Positions 22,788-33,841 of a stretch of 64,000 nucleotides of DNA are shown piece after piece (position 1 is the stretch's first letter; the number at the start of each line of letters is the position of its first letter). The stretch is from assembly GCF_000143415.4 (NCBI RefSeq), contig NW_003314277.1, positions 523,644 through 587,643 on the forward strand, read 5' to 3'. Below the pieces are notes generated by a model. That model had not been told where the DNA came from and searched no databases. It was given only the letters and a program-made list of their open reading frames with translations. This DNA is from Selaginella moellendorffii. Lineage: Eukaryota; Streptophyta; Lycopodiopsida; Selaginellales; Selaginellaceae. The position numbers and the translations under genes are program-made.

Positions 22788-24987
22788 ATGTGGGCGATTG
22801 GAAGCTGTCAAAATGCGCTGCCAGGTATCGCCATTCCTTTCATCTCTAGATCGGTGATAGACGCGGGGAGAGGGGGGAAATTAGGTCGTGCTAGCAATGT
22901 AGCAGACGCCAAGAACGTAGCATCGACCGGAAATGCGATTGCCGGGAACTTCCAGTGGATGTTTAGCGGTTTCTATGAGAATCCAGCGCAAAATCCAGTG
23001 GTTGTGGGAGAGGAAAGCAGTGTAGTGGCAGATAAAAATCTCACTCCTTGTGAAGAAGATCGGGGGCAAATAGCTGCGAGTAGAATTAGCTTATCGGATC
23101 AAACAGATGACACGAAGAAGTTGATAGGAGCCATTTATCGCCGCTACGCTACTTCTGCTGGAGGGAAGTATGATTTCTTGCGGCTTCACAACGCTCTTCA
23201 CAGGCTGGGAGCTGACGATCCCGTTGCTCCAGTTCTAGAAAGCTTTAGGCGAGCGATAACCAAGGACACAGGATCCTGGCTGGTCATCAAGCTCTCGAGA
23301 GCTGGCCGACGAAGAACAGCCTTCAAAGTCCTGGAATGGCTGAGCGACAGGAAGAGAGGTATCCACGCCAACGCTTACAACTCTCTCATCACCGGACTTA
23401 TGAAAGATGGCGACGAGGCCGACGCCATCGCCATCTTCGAGAGGATGAAGCACGACCGGGTGGCCCCGACGCTCTACACTTATACGGCCGTCATGCGAGC
23501 GCTGTCTCACGTCCAAGGCTGGGAGTCGGCTCACAGGATGTTTAGCGAGCTCGTCGTGCATGGCTCGCTCAAGCCCGACGTCGCCATGTACAACACGATG
23601 CTGGCGGCCTACGGGCGAGGCCACAAGCTGGAGAGAGTTCTCCAGACGTGGGAGAGGATGCAAAAGGAAGGATGCGTCGAGAACGTTGGAACTTACTGCC
23701 TGCTCGTGAGCACCTTCGTCCAGACGAACCAGGCCGACTTGGCTCTCGACGCCTACGCGCGAATGAACTCACAGGGCCTCAAGGCGACGGATGGAATCTA
23801 CAGAGGCCTGGTTTGCGTCTGCGCGACGCAAGGACGCTGGCTCGTCGCTCTCACCTTCTTCAAGGAGATGCTAGAGTCCGGTTGCAAGCCGACCATCGTC
23901 ACGTACAACGTTTTGATGCGAGCGCTCGGCAAGGCAGGGAAGTGGGAGATCGTCCTCGACTTGCTGCCGCGGATGAAGGCGTCCGGGGTGGCGCCCGACT
24001 TCTACACCGTCAATGCGGTTCTAAACGGCCTCATCGCGGCCAGGGAGTTTGATCGAGCGATGCTCTTCTTCCACAGCGTGAAGTCGTCGGGGATGAAGCT
24101 GGACAGGGAGGTTTACAACGTGATCCTGGTCGCCTGCCAGAAGTCGAAGAACTGGGAAGCGGCGCTCTCGCTCGTCCAGGAGATGGAGCAAACCGGGATC
24201 GCTCCAAACGAAGTTACGTTTGGTCCGCTGCTGGTGGCTTGCGAGAACGCCAAGCAGGTCGAGGTAGCGCTGAGGCTTTACGAGCACATGAAGCAGCGGC
24301 GGTGCGTTCCAAACACTCACGTCGTGGCGTCGCTCATCCGAGCCTGCGGGAAGGAGCTCATGTGGCAGCAAGCCAGGAACATTTATCGGGTAAGCTCCGT
24401 CTCCTTCTAAGTTCCTTTTAGCTCTCCTTCCATTCTTCCATTCTTTTTCTCCTTGTAGCTCCCTTTCACTCTTTCATTCCTTCTAAGCGTCATCTCCTTT
24501 CATTCTTCCATTCCTTGTAAGCTCCATCTCTTTCCTTGTAGCTCTCCTTTCATTAGCTCCATCTCCTTCTACTTTCCTTGTAGCTCTCTTTTCATTCATC
24601 TCATTCATTTCATTCCTTGTAGCTCTCCTTCGTCCTTCACAAGATCCATCCTTTCTTTCTCTTTCCTGGGTCATCTCCGCAGCATGACCGAAGTACTTCC
24701 TCCCGTGGTTCCATGCTCTATACCGGATTTTGATTCTCCTGCCTGCGCATTTCTTTTCCTTTTTCTCACGCACGCACCCAACACTACAGGACTTTCGTAA
24801 GGCGGGACAAAAGCCCAACGTTTACGTTTACAACGCGCTCATTGATGCCTATTGCAGGAGCCAAAAGTACCACCTCGCCAAGAAGGTGGACAGGCGGATG
24901 ATCGAGGAAGGCTGCCAACGTAACAACGTGACCAACCTCTTGCGGGACAAGTACTACAAGAGAACCCCGAGCGTTACAGACTACTAA
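22788..24987 (+). CDS. P-class pentatricopeptide repeat protein
   Basis: Two exons, 22788-24389 and 24790-24987, join in phase 0 at NIYR/DFRKAG; the intron is 400 bases and is rich in CTTTCATTC repeats. The protein has about 599 residues from the first ATG of the frame (22788). Residues to about 190 hold a probable organelle-targeting, low-similarity region. From there P-type 35-residue repeats follow: ANAYNSLITGLMKDGDEADA, PDVAMYNTMLAAYGRGHK, PTIVTYNVLMRALGKAGK, then YNVILVACQKSKNWEAAL. P-class proteins stabilise, splice or translate organelle RNAs and do not need an editing domain. It is unlike the four neighbouring PLS genes in repeat type, intron content and GC content, so it is a separate family and not a tandem copy. 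Confidence 0.92.
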
Positions 24988-25002
24988 AGAGAGAATCCCC
25001 TG

Positions 25003-25056
25003 GCATATTCGCGTCCATGGAATATACCATATCGAAGGATATCCCCTCGAATATGC
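25003..25056. promoter_or_regulatory. Four GNATATNC motifs in 54 bases
   Basis: GCATATTC (25003), GAATATAC (25020), GGATATCC (25037) and GAATATGC (25049) all fit GNATATNC, the P1BS consensus bound by PHR1-type MYB factors in phosphate starvation. The cluster lies just after the stop codon of the P-class PPR gene and beyond the 3' end of the F-box/MYND gene, not in an obvious promoter. The match is seen; the regulatory role is inference. Confidence 0.35.
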
Positions 25057-25170
25057 TCCGGGCCACATGACACGAGAAAAAACTGTTTTTCTTCACACCA
25101 CAAAGAGAAAAGAACAAACTTGTGAGCTTGTGTGAGCTAGCCTCCTCCTTTTGGACTAACAAGAGAGAGC

Positions 25171-25193
25171 TCTTCTCTCTCTCTCTCTTCTCT
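25171..25193. repeat. CT microsatellite
   Basis: Run of CT dinucleotides interrupted once, in the spacer between the PPR and F-box/MYND 3' ends. The spacer 24988-25465 otherwise shows GATGAC/GATGGC triplet runs and no gene. Confidence 0.8.
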
Positions 25194-25465
25194 ATAACCG
25201 CTTTGGCGAGAGTCCCAACTAACGGATCCATCCACACACAAAACTCTCGCCTTCCCGGTTTCCATGTGTGAGGGAGAGCAAAAAAAAATTCCCCCCATCG
25301 ATCGTCTCTTCTTGTCGATGACGATGACGACGATGGCGATGGCGATCCAATCTGTGTGTCGAGTTTGTTGTGTGCGTGCGTGCCTCGAGAGCTAACAGAG
25401 GAGGAAGAAGATGGGAAGAACCAAAAAACCCACCTCTCTCTCTCGATCTCTATCTCTCGCTCGTC

Positions 25466-27227
25466 TCACCTGTGATCCTCACCTCCTAGATCGTACGCGT
25501 GACTCACCTCCCCTGGCTGTTGATTATCCTGGCGACCAATCTCCATCTCGTCGTCATCGCCATCTTCCTCGTCTTCCTCCTCCTCCGCCTCGTCGCCACC
25601 GCGCTGGTTCTCCTCCCCGTCCAATTGCCTGTCCTCCCGGTTCTCCCAGTCCGCCACCGGGATGCAATCGTACTTGTGCCGCAGCTTCCAGTCCAATGCC
25701 TGGCACGCCCGCGAACAGTAGTTGACACGGCCGCACGCCGAGCAGCGCCGGAACTCGTGCCGCCTCGTCTCGGGCCGCCCGCAGTTTGCATGCGAGCACA
25801 GGCGCAGCCCCGCCGCCGACGTTGGGTGCAGCGCAAACCACTCCACCAGAAACTTGTTGGCGACGTGCACCTTGGCCGGGGGCACGTTGCAGCCGAAGTC
25901 GCTCAGCAGCGCGCAGCCACCGTTTTGGAGCAGCTTGAACACCGGGTGCCGCTCCACGGCATTTGCTGCACTCGCATTGGTGGCGCCGCCGCCAGCGCCA
26001 CCACCACCACCACCACCACTAGCAGCAGCGACGATCCCAGCGCTGTCCAAGACCGCCTTTTGGAAGATGTCCGCCTTGGTCGACGGCGGCAGCGTGAAGA
26101 ACCTGTGATGCGGGCAGCTGGCGCAGCCTGTCCGAGAAGTCCGCTTGAGCGCCAGCTCCATGAGGTTCTTGGGGAAGGCCGCCGCCACCGCCGCCGCCGC
26201 CTCCCGTGCGTTGGCCTCGAGCAGCAGCCGCCGCCCCTGGAGTACGTTCTTCACAACTCCATAGCCGTCCTGGAGGCAGTGCCCGAGCTCGCGGATGGCG
26301 TCGACGTGACCCAGCGACGCCGCTCGCATGCACAGCGCCACCCCGGCCTTGAGGTTCTTGTCCTTTCGCCGCCCGCCGCTACCATTGAAGTGGATCACCG
26401 CCAGGGAGTGGAGCGCCGCGGCGTGCGACGCCACCGCCGCCTTGGCCATCAATGAGGCGCCGCTGCTGTTGTTCAAGCAGTAGAAGCGAATCTGCCCATC
26501 AAAAGACCACTTATCATGAGAAGGAAGAACAGCGAATCCACGACTAAGGAACCAAAGCCAAGCATGGAACCTATGCTATGGAACCAAAACCAAGCATGGA
26601 ACGAAGAAGAGATCTCTACTCTCTCTCACACTGATTGCTACTCTTCACTCACCATTCCCAGCGTGTAGAGCGCTTCCACATTGCCGACGTCGGCGCATTG
26701 CTTGAGGAATCGATGCGATCCCGCGGACCAGCTCCCAGCCTTGACAGCGAATGCTTGAGGCGATACTCTGGCCAAGACCTGTGGATGCGTCGCGGCGGCG
26801 CAGAATCTCCGGCATCTGGAAGAACACACAGCGCGCGATGAGTCGGGGAAAGATCGAGAGCGAGGAGCGATATTTCGGAAGAGATCGAGCGGGGAGAGCG
26901 AGAGGAGCGATGTTTCGAGAGAGATCGAGCGAGAGGAGCGATATTTCGAGAGATCGAGACTCACATGAGCATCATGTTGAAGAGATCGGCCGGCGACGAG
27001 GCGGTGGAGACGAGCGCCATGGCGATGTCGACAAGGAGATCGTCTGGGACAAAATCGAAGGCGCATGGAGCGGTGGATTTCTTGGAGGATCCGGCGACGC
27101 GCGAGAACTTGCATGGCCGCTCGGCGGCGTCGAAGGATCCCTGGCGCTGGCGCTTGTGAGAGTATGGCTTGATGCTAAAGATTATGCCGTCCGTCGGCGA
27201 TGGATAGTTCCCCCTTCTCGTCCTCAT
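25466..27227 (-). CDS. F-box protein with SEL1-like region and MYND zinc finger
   Basis: Three exons, 27227-26965, 26815-26653 and 26491-25466, join in frame to 483 residues. The start MRTRRGNYPSP leads into a basic stretch (SHKRQRQ) and the F-box (FDFVPDDLLVDIAMALVS). SEL1-like helical repeats follow (NVEALYTLGM, GVALCMRAASLGHVDAIRELGHCLQDGYGV). The MYND finger has CSHANCGRPETRRHEFRRCS, then CGRVNYCSRACQALDWKLRH, with the expected Cys/His ligands. The tail is very acidic (EEEEDEEDGDDDE). The layout matches plant F-box/MYND proteins such as Arabidopsis At5g50450 and At1g67340, likely SCF ubiquitin-ligase adaptors. A GTGAGT donor at 25502-25507 could splice away the last 13 residues to a downstream exon I could not place. 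A poly-Gly/Ala stretch sits before the finger. Confidence 0.92.
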
Positions 27228-29394
27228 TGGCGATGAGCGTCCTCGAGACGAATGCTACTAGCGCCGCGACAAGATTCCCGCCCTGATCAAGAACACTCCA
27301 GGCGGATTTTCGATCCACGGCGCTCTTGCCAGGCACGTCGCGGGAATCCGGAGCTCATCTTGATCCTTTCCTCCGGGCAAGGGCAGGAAAATCGCGTCTT
27401 GCGAGCAAAAAAAGCTCAAGATCGGCCAAAAAGAGGAAGAAAAGGAGGGAGTAAGGGAATCATCCACTGCCGCTTGCAAGAAATGCGATCTGGCTCCTAT
27501 GATCGCTCCGCAACACGGAAAGACTCTCAAGGATTTCGACACACGCCCTAAAAAAGAAGGAAACAAGAATACACAACAAACCCCGATATAGGACAAGCAC
27601 CATAGCCAACACTATACACACAAGCCATTTCTTTTGCCGTCGGCTGGTGGCCGTTGGATGGCACCCTCCAGCGGGCGCCGTCGGATCCACCATACGGAAT
27701 GTACTTTTTTATTCCCGCCGAGCTGGCCAGATCTCGGCCGTCTAGGCGGCGTTGACATGGACGGCAGTCACGGGGTCATCAATATCCCCGCCACTGTGGC
27801 AGCATGCGAGCCGTAGATTCGTTACAACGTTTGACAACCGGGGTTTACCGGCCCCGGGTAATTGCTCCCCTGACGCTGACGTGGGCGCGGGTCAAACGTC
27901 CCCCGGCCGGCGAATATTCCCGGCCGAGTGGCCGCGGAATATCCGGCGCGGAGAACACAGGTCCAACATGTTTGTTTGCCGTGAGGGGTTTATGGAAGTT
28001 TGGTGAGCAAACGCGGGTAGAAAAGAAACCCTAGCGAGACTTTGGAAGAGAGATCTGGACGATTGCTTCTAAGTAACAGCTTGGATCTGGAAGGAAGGAT
28101 CATCGCTCCAACACACACAAACACAATGACCGTGGTGGCACGCCTTTCCAGGTTTGTTATACTTCGTGAATTCTAAGTTCTTGGCATGGATTGATCGATG
28201 GGGATGGAGCAAAGATCGATCCCCAAGCGAATATACTAATAGGGGTTGCTTCAAAGTAACATTTTTCTCTTGGATTGCACACCTTGGTGTTACTTTTGTT
28301 CCCAATCTTCCAAGCTACAAAAGCCCAAAGGGAAAAGCCTGGCAGGGGGCAGCAGTGGCGTATAGATTGTGAGTGTTCCATCCTTCCATTTTTAAAATAA
28401 TACTTCCTTTTTTTTTTCGCGGTTTCTTTTTTTTAAGGGATTGGCTCTAACTGCACGGTGCATGTTTTCGCCTGGTTCCCTCGTTAAGCAACAGCAGACT
28501 AAGCTAGATTCCGTGTTTGATGCCACCCCAACAAGCGGGATGATTCCCCTGGCGCAAATGGAATCTCGCTCTCGCCGATCTCTATCTTGCTTGCCCGCTC
28601 GCGTGTGAGCAAACTCCTTCCCCTTGATTGCACGTAACCCTCCAAGTGCCCACGGTACATTTTCCGTTTTACCACGACAGGAGTCTCCGCCACGCCACAG
28701 CAAGGGACTACGAGAAAGCCTACCACTTATACTATTGCTTGCCGGTAAAAAACCTAGTGATGAATTACTTCTGGTCTTTAACGGAATATGCTCTCGTCCC
28801 TCCGTGCGGGGGATATTCCTTGACCTTTGAATTTATTTGCGCGCGACAAAAAACGGTCGGGTGGCGGATGGATTTTCTTTAGGGTTGAGGCGTTTCCTGA
28901 CTGGAAGCATCTCCGTTTTTCTTTTCTTTTTTTTGTTGGGATTTAGCAAGCCAAGCAGTGCAATAATTCGGCCAAGGAAAAACCACGGCATTCATTTTTC
29001 CCGGCGGGGCACAAGAATGCGTTGTTGCCTGCCCGGAGAGGACAGACAACGGCAATCCCGGATCCAATTCGAATCAATCGCCCGCTCGTAGCGTGGGCTC
29101 CGTCACCTTTGGCGTCACAGCCGTCAACGGCCCAAGATTAGGGCAGGAAAAGCAGAGGTGACAGCAGCGTGATGCAAGAGACAAGATAAAGAAGAGAAAA
29201 AAAAGGAAAAACTATCCCAATCTCCTCCACAACTCTCTAGCTCCATCAATCCATTTGAGGGATGGAAATCGCAATCCATTCCACTGTCTAGTCGCCTTTC
29301 AAAGCCCCGAAAAGCACACTCAGTGCCAAGCAAGCGCTCATCCATCGCTCCTCCCTTTTGCAATTTGGTCTCTCTCCCGCGTTTGCGTTGCTTT

Positions 29395-29420
29395 CACACA
29401 CACACACACACACACACACA
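29395..29420. repeat. CA microsatellite
   Basis: Thirteen uninterrupted CA units. Confidence 0.95.
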
Positions 29421-31038
29421 GACTATACACACTGGAGCACGCCAATCTTTTGGGTTTTTTTCTGGGCTCGTGCATTCAATCCTCACACCAGCAATTGTGG
29501 GTCCAAACCCATCCGACCACCCAACAAACATTGCCATTGCTCCCTCCAAACATTTCGGCACTTGCCGGACCCCAAAGACCAACACCAATTTCTCCTCTCG
29601 GAGGAAAAGAAAAGTGAGAGGGTGAATGATTCTGGAGGACTTCTCCCTTCCTATATAGCCCGTCTATAATGCGCCTCACACAAAACAACACACACTACAA
29701 TGGAGAGCGAGAATCTTCGCGTAGAATAAGAGAATATAAATTAGTCTTGTAATGCAAAAGGCTGCCGTGTTGACCAAATGAAAAATGCATCTCCCCTTTC
29801 CTTGTAAAGGTGGCGCACTTTACTTGTATGTTCCACTTAGCCAGAGACTGGAACTTGAAAACGAAAGAGGAGAGATCTATATGCGATCTCGTGGTGAAAG
29901 CCTTTGGAAGCTCGCATTTGCCCGAAGGTGGCAACATTCTTTTGTACGATGTGGAAAGACAAGAGGCTTAATTCTTTTTTGGGTGGGTGTTTCTCTCAGC
30001 GCTCGCCAGTTGTCAAGCAACAACAACAAAGTCTCGCCAAATCCTTGCACTTGCTGTTGCTGTTGGATCAAAGTTCCTTCGTTGGCTCGGCACAATGAAG
30101 TGTCTTGGCATGTTGGTAGAACCTCTAATACGACCAAAAACTTTATCTCTCTTCCCTAGAGCCATCTGTACAATGGGGGCAATTGTTTGCACTCGAGATG
30201 CAAAGATCGGCCCCAATTGGAGTAGAATCTAATCTGCCCGTGTCACCGCCGTGACACTGGCTTGGTCTCTACACTTTGATGTGTCAACAAAACTCTATCC
30301 ACTTTTGCCTCGTCTGCCTCAATAGCACATGCACAAGATATATGAGTGATGATGATGGACAACAACAAACGAAGTGGAAAAAAAGTAAAAACAAGCCTCC
30401 CACGGTTGCTTCGCACCAGAGGCAAGCTACTGCAGAGCAGCACACCTCGTGTCAAACGCGCGGATATTCGCCGCGGTGCAGGGAATATTCTACACGGCAT
30501 CATATGAAATATTCCGCACGTCGTTTCGCACACAGTTGGCGGCCGTGACGGGCCGACGGGCGTGGCCCGTCCACTCCCGTGCGCCCGTGAGGGAGGCCTG
30601 CCGTGCACGCCAAGTGAAGGGTGGCGTCACGGATGACGGTGGACATGTCACGGATGACGCCCGGGCTTTGTTTGGTGGCGGGCCCGGGAAAATCCACATC
30701 TTTTCTGTGGCCCATTTTTTCTCCTCTTACTCCATTTTTATTTTGATTGGGAAACGGTGGCCATTTCTCACCTATGATGGCCCAATTATCAAATTGTCGC
30801 TCAACCCCGTTCCGGCCACTCGTCCGCTCACTCACGACCAATGCGAGAGCCAAAAAAGAAAAAACACTTTGATTCTGACAAAAGGAGAAAAAAAGAGGGA
30901 AAAAGAATGGAAAGAAAATCCGGTTGTGTCCGCTATAATGCGTACCATGCATGCGCACGATAATTTATATGTGGACCGCATATCATATACTTTTTACATG
31001 GTTTGTGCAACCAAGGGGGACAATGCAAATGTGTGCGA

Positions 31039-31064
31039 TTCTTTCTTTCTTTCTTTCTTTCTTC
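31039..31064. repeat. TTTC microsatellite
   Basis: About six tandem TTTC units. Confidence 0.95.
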
Positions 31065-31263
31065 GCATTCACACCAAAGAATGATACCCTTGATGACCGT
31101 CTCTCGTCTTGTGGCTGACGTATCGTATTTGCCCCGGTAGATCTTTTGGGGAATGCTGGTACGAATGTTTTGCCTTTAAAGCCAAGACGTTGCAAATGCC
31201 CAACCAGTTTAATTAGTAGACTTTAAACCTTAACTTCGAGCTCGGGATTTCGATTTCCATCTC

Positions 31264-31288
31264 TTTGTTTTGTTTTGTTTTGTTTTGT
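31264..31288. repeat. TTTTG minisatellite
   Basis: Five tandem TTTTG units. Confidence 0.9.
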
Positions 31289-31728
31289 CCAAAGCAACGG
31301 CGGCAACCTCACTTAGATTGCGTGAAGACTTTGTAACGTGTTCCACTCTTGCTGGGAATTAAGTATTCCCGCGGGATATTCTCCCTGTCGCGCCCCAGGG
31401 CGACAAGCCAACGCCATCCCAGCACCAGTCAACGCACCAGTCCACCGTACGTGGCTTGTTCCTTGTTTTTCTTTTTGTTTTGCCCATTCTCCTTTCGCTC
31501 GAGACGAACGCGTCGGGCCAGTTTATATTGTAACTTAAGCTTTCTTCCTCCATTTTTTTGCATTCTCTCTCCTTTCCTCCACCGTTTTGGCACTGCAGAG
31601 TTGACGAGTGTGCAAAAGGCAGGAGAAAAATAAAAATCGATTCTCTGGTACTGTCTGAATCCTTGAAGTGATTGATGGATTGGATCGAGCAAACGCCCCT
31701 TTTGGCGACGAAGGAGTGTGGCAAGTTC

Positions 31729-32910
31729 TTAGAAAGGATGGGTGCGCTCGGGTTCTTTGCCGCAAGGCAGCATTGCGGCCACTACGTCGCGGCACTCGAC
31801 GTTCATGAAATTGAATGCGATGGCAGCATGCCTCTGTTTGAAGGGAGAAAAACTTTGCGAGTGAGGACAAAATGGAATTGTTACGAGACGTACCGAATCG
31901 ACGGATTCGATCTTGATATTTCTGGATTTAAGAAACTCCTTCACTTCTTTGCTGGGAAACTTCGTCGTGTTCCCGGTTCCGAGCACCAAGATCTCTGTGG
32001 AGATGGAGAAAACTTTAGAGAAGTTTGCGAGAGCTGGAGTGTTTCAGTGGAGAACCTGGAGTTGGAGTCAGTAGATCAACAATCGCCAAGCTGCAAAGAC
32101 GATCGTTTCAGTTTAGAGAAAAAACTAGCACGAAGGAAAAGAAAGGAAAACAGACCTTTCGGGGGTGATTTCTTCAAACGTTTTCGGAGTCCATGACAGG
32201 ACAAACTTGCTAAGGCATATGATTGAATCGAAATATTCGACCTGATCCACCGAGAAGCTTTCCTCACTTAGTCTGCACAGAAGTGAGAAAGATTAACATA
32301 AAGAAAAAACACCATAGCTAGAACAAGAAAAAAAAAGAGCTTAAAGTTCTCAAACTTCTCAAACATCGCAAGAGAAACAAAGAAAACGAAGTTGAATCTA
32401 GAAGAAAGAAATAAAAAGAGCTCAAGTTCTCAAACTTCTCAAAAAGCGCAAGAGAAACAAAGAAACACAGAAGTTCTCAAAGCAAAAAATCTAGAAGAAG
32501 GAAAATAAAGAGCTCGAGTTCTCAAACTAATCATAAAACGCAAGAGAAACAAATAAACACAGAAGTTCTCAAAGCAAAAAATATAGAAGAAGGAAAACAA
32601 AAGAGCTCACGTTCTTTCTTAAAAACTCAAGAGAAACAAAGAACCTCAAGCAAAAGAAAGAAACCAATGGAGTTTCCGTAAAAAAAAGAGAACTTACGCA
32701 TCCACGGCGACGCGCCCCGAGCTCTCTTTCATTTTGCCAAACAGATCAAAGTCGTGAATAGAGGTCGTATTGCCCCTGATAAACCCTAGCTTCCATCAGC
32801 AACGAAGAATCGATCGATCGAAATGGATCACATTACCTCCTGTGCTGCGCGATCCCGGCCGCGCCTCTCGCAAAATGCGCTACCCGGGCGCGCGCCAGCG
32901 CCATCGCCAT
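31729..32910 (-). CDS. Mth938/DUF498-domain protein, NDUFAF3-like
   Basis: Six exons: 32910-32837, 32775-32698, 32272-32156, 32090-32056, 31994-31894 and 31833-31729. They join in frame to 169 residues. The N-terminus MAMALARARVAHFARG and the Arg-rich run after it look like a mitochondrial presequence. The Mth938 domain follows: SIICLSKFVLSWTPKTFEEI, SLAIVDLLTPTPEILVLGTG, EFLKSRNIKIESVDSRHAA, then RDVVAAMLP. NDUFAF3 is an assembly factor of respiratory complex I; plant homologues (for example Arabidopsis At3g60150) are little studied, so the role is inferred. A plus-strand frame of 174 codons covers the same DNA but is a shadow, as the conserved domain and six correct splice junctions lie on the minus strand. 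Intron 2 contains a tandem repeat. The start is only 69 bases after the INH3 stop. Confidence 0.88.
32336..32665. repeat. Tandem repeat inside intron 2 of the NDUFAF3-like gene
   Basis: Four imperfect units begin with AGAGCTYAAGTTCTCAAAC or a variant at 32336, 32417, 32509 and 32602, spaced 81, 92 and 93 bases. Units 2 and 3 are nearly identical, including GCAAGAGAAACAAA and AGAAGTTCTCAAAGCAAAAA. The array is purine-rich on the plus strand and makes up most of this 425-base intron, the longest of the gene. Confidence 0.85.
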
Positions 32911-32979
32911 CACCAGAACCCTTGGCGTCAAGAAGCACGAGGACCGTTGGATTCGAAACAACCGACGGCCGAGACTAGC

Positions 32980-33339
32980 TTATTTCTTACAACACTCGTG
33001 GTGTTCATGGTGTTTGGAAGAGGACGATCCATCCATTGTCGAGCTCTTCCTTTCCAATTTCTCCTTCTTCTTCATCTTCTTCTTCTCATCGCCCGGATCG
33101 CCATCGTCTTCGCTGCTGCTGCTGTCCGTGAATTCCTCCTCCTTGTGGAAAATGCAGCAAATCTTGGAGCTCTTCTTGTCCAAGAACTCGTTGTCGACAG
33201 TGTCCGCCTTCCAACTCACCTTCTTCTTGCGCCGCGGCGCCAGGCGCAGCGTCAGCCTCTCCAGTTGCCGCGGCTGTTGCAGCGTCACCGTCGTCGTCGC
33301 TGTCGCGCTCGATGACGATGCCGCGCCATTGCTCGCCAT
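32980..33339 (-). CDS. INH3: Protein phosphatase 1 inhibitor-3 (PPP1R11 family)
   Basis: Single exon, 119 residues from the ATG at 33339; an upstream in-frame GTG is ignored. After a Ser/Ala/Thr-rich start, RLTLRLAPRRKKKVSWKAD carries the RVxF-type docking motif KVSW for PP1. Then VDNEFLDKKSSKICCIFHK follows, the Cys/His-containing block that is the hallmark of the family. The tail is Ser/Asp-rich, then Lys-rich, ending HHEHHECCKK. Known members (yeast YPI1, human PPP1R11, plant INH3) regulate type-1 phosphatase in the nucleus. Length agrees with the family. Its 3' end abuts the start of the NDUFAF3-like gene on the same strand. Confidence 0.93.
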   Translation of the reverse strand: MASNGAASSSSATATTTVTLQQPRQLERLTLRLAPRRKKKVSWKADTVDNEFLDKKSSKICCIFHKEEEFTDSSSSEDDGDPGDEKKKMKKKEKLERKSSTMDGSSSSKHHEHHECCKK

Positions 33340-33841
33340 CGAAATCCAAGCTCCCCCGTCACTCGATCGAGCGAATTGGGATCCCACCACTGAAGAACCC
33401 TAAAACATTAAACTCGAGCTCACCGGTTTCGAACCACATTCAAAGAACCCTACAACTTAAAAACTCGAGCGACAAATAATATTCGAACGATTTAAATTTT
33501 GGTCTTTCTTTCCATTCATTCCAAACAAACTCATCCGATCAAAATGACAAGAAGCTCGATCCAAAGGAAGCTCGACTCGATCGATGGAAACAGACGACTC
33601 ACTCCGATCCAAACGCCAAGAAGCTCGAAGAACAATCCCCACACTAGCAACAATTCGAAGAACCGATACCTGCGAGAGACAAAACGATGACGAGAACGCT
33701 AAGATCTTCGAGTACCTGGAGTTCTAGACGATTGTAGCTGGCAATTCCACTAGCAACAACTCGCTATCTGCGAGAGAGAAAAACGATGACGAGAACGAGA
33801 ACTAAAATACCAAAGATCTTTCGAGTACCTCGTTTCGAGTT
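33340..33841. other. Spacer upstream of INH3
   Basis: About 500 bases, AT-moderate, with a near-repeat of GCGAGAGACAAAACGATGACGAGAACG (33672 and 33770 neighbourhoods). It holds leader-like AAGAACCCTAAAAC near 33395. No gene seen. Confidence 0.5.

Larger units (their letters stand above)
27228..31728. other. 4.5 kb without a recognisable gene
   Basis: No frame here shows a known domain, and none extends convincingly through introns. Seen instead are a leader-like AAACCCTAGCG at 28027, a promoter-like CCTATATAGCCCG at about 29650 followed by a nine-codon frame (ATG 29700), and three microsatellites. There are also eight GNATATNC motifs between 27912 and 31381 and an imperfect palindrome at 30482-30515. 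It may hold noncoding transcripts or long regulatory DNA of the F-box/MYND or NDUFAF3-like gene; that is inference. Confidence 0.5.

Noticed and set aside
25499-26455. Plus-strand frame of 318 codons
   Set aside because: Antisense shadow of the F-box/MYND gene, caused by its GC-rich codon use; no domain.
28124-28372. Possible small gene: leader-like AAACCCTAGCG, ATG 28124 with CAG/GTTTGT donor, and a downstream frame
   Set aside because: The joined frames show no domain and the splice partner is arbitrary.
29090-29125. GGGCTCCGTCACCTTTGGCG looked like an IPS1-type miR399 decoy, tempting because of nearby P1BS-like motifs
   Set aside because: Only the CCTTTGGC core fits; the 5' half and the central bulge do not match, and miR399 is not established in lycophytes.
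29640-29760. TATA-like box followed by a nine-codon frame (ATG 29700)
   Set aside because: Too short and unsupported for a gene call; kept only as part of the gene-free region description.
31675-32196. Plus-strand frame of 174 codons starting MDWIEQTPLL
   Set aside because: It lies antisense to exons 3-6 of the NDUFAF3-like gene, whose domain and splice sites are conserved on the minus strand. The plus frame has no recognisable domain.
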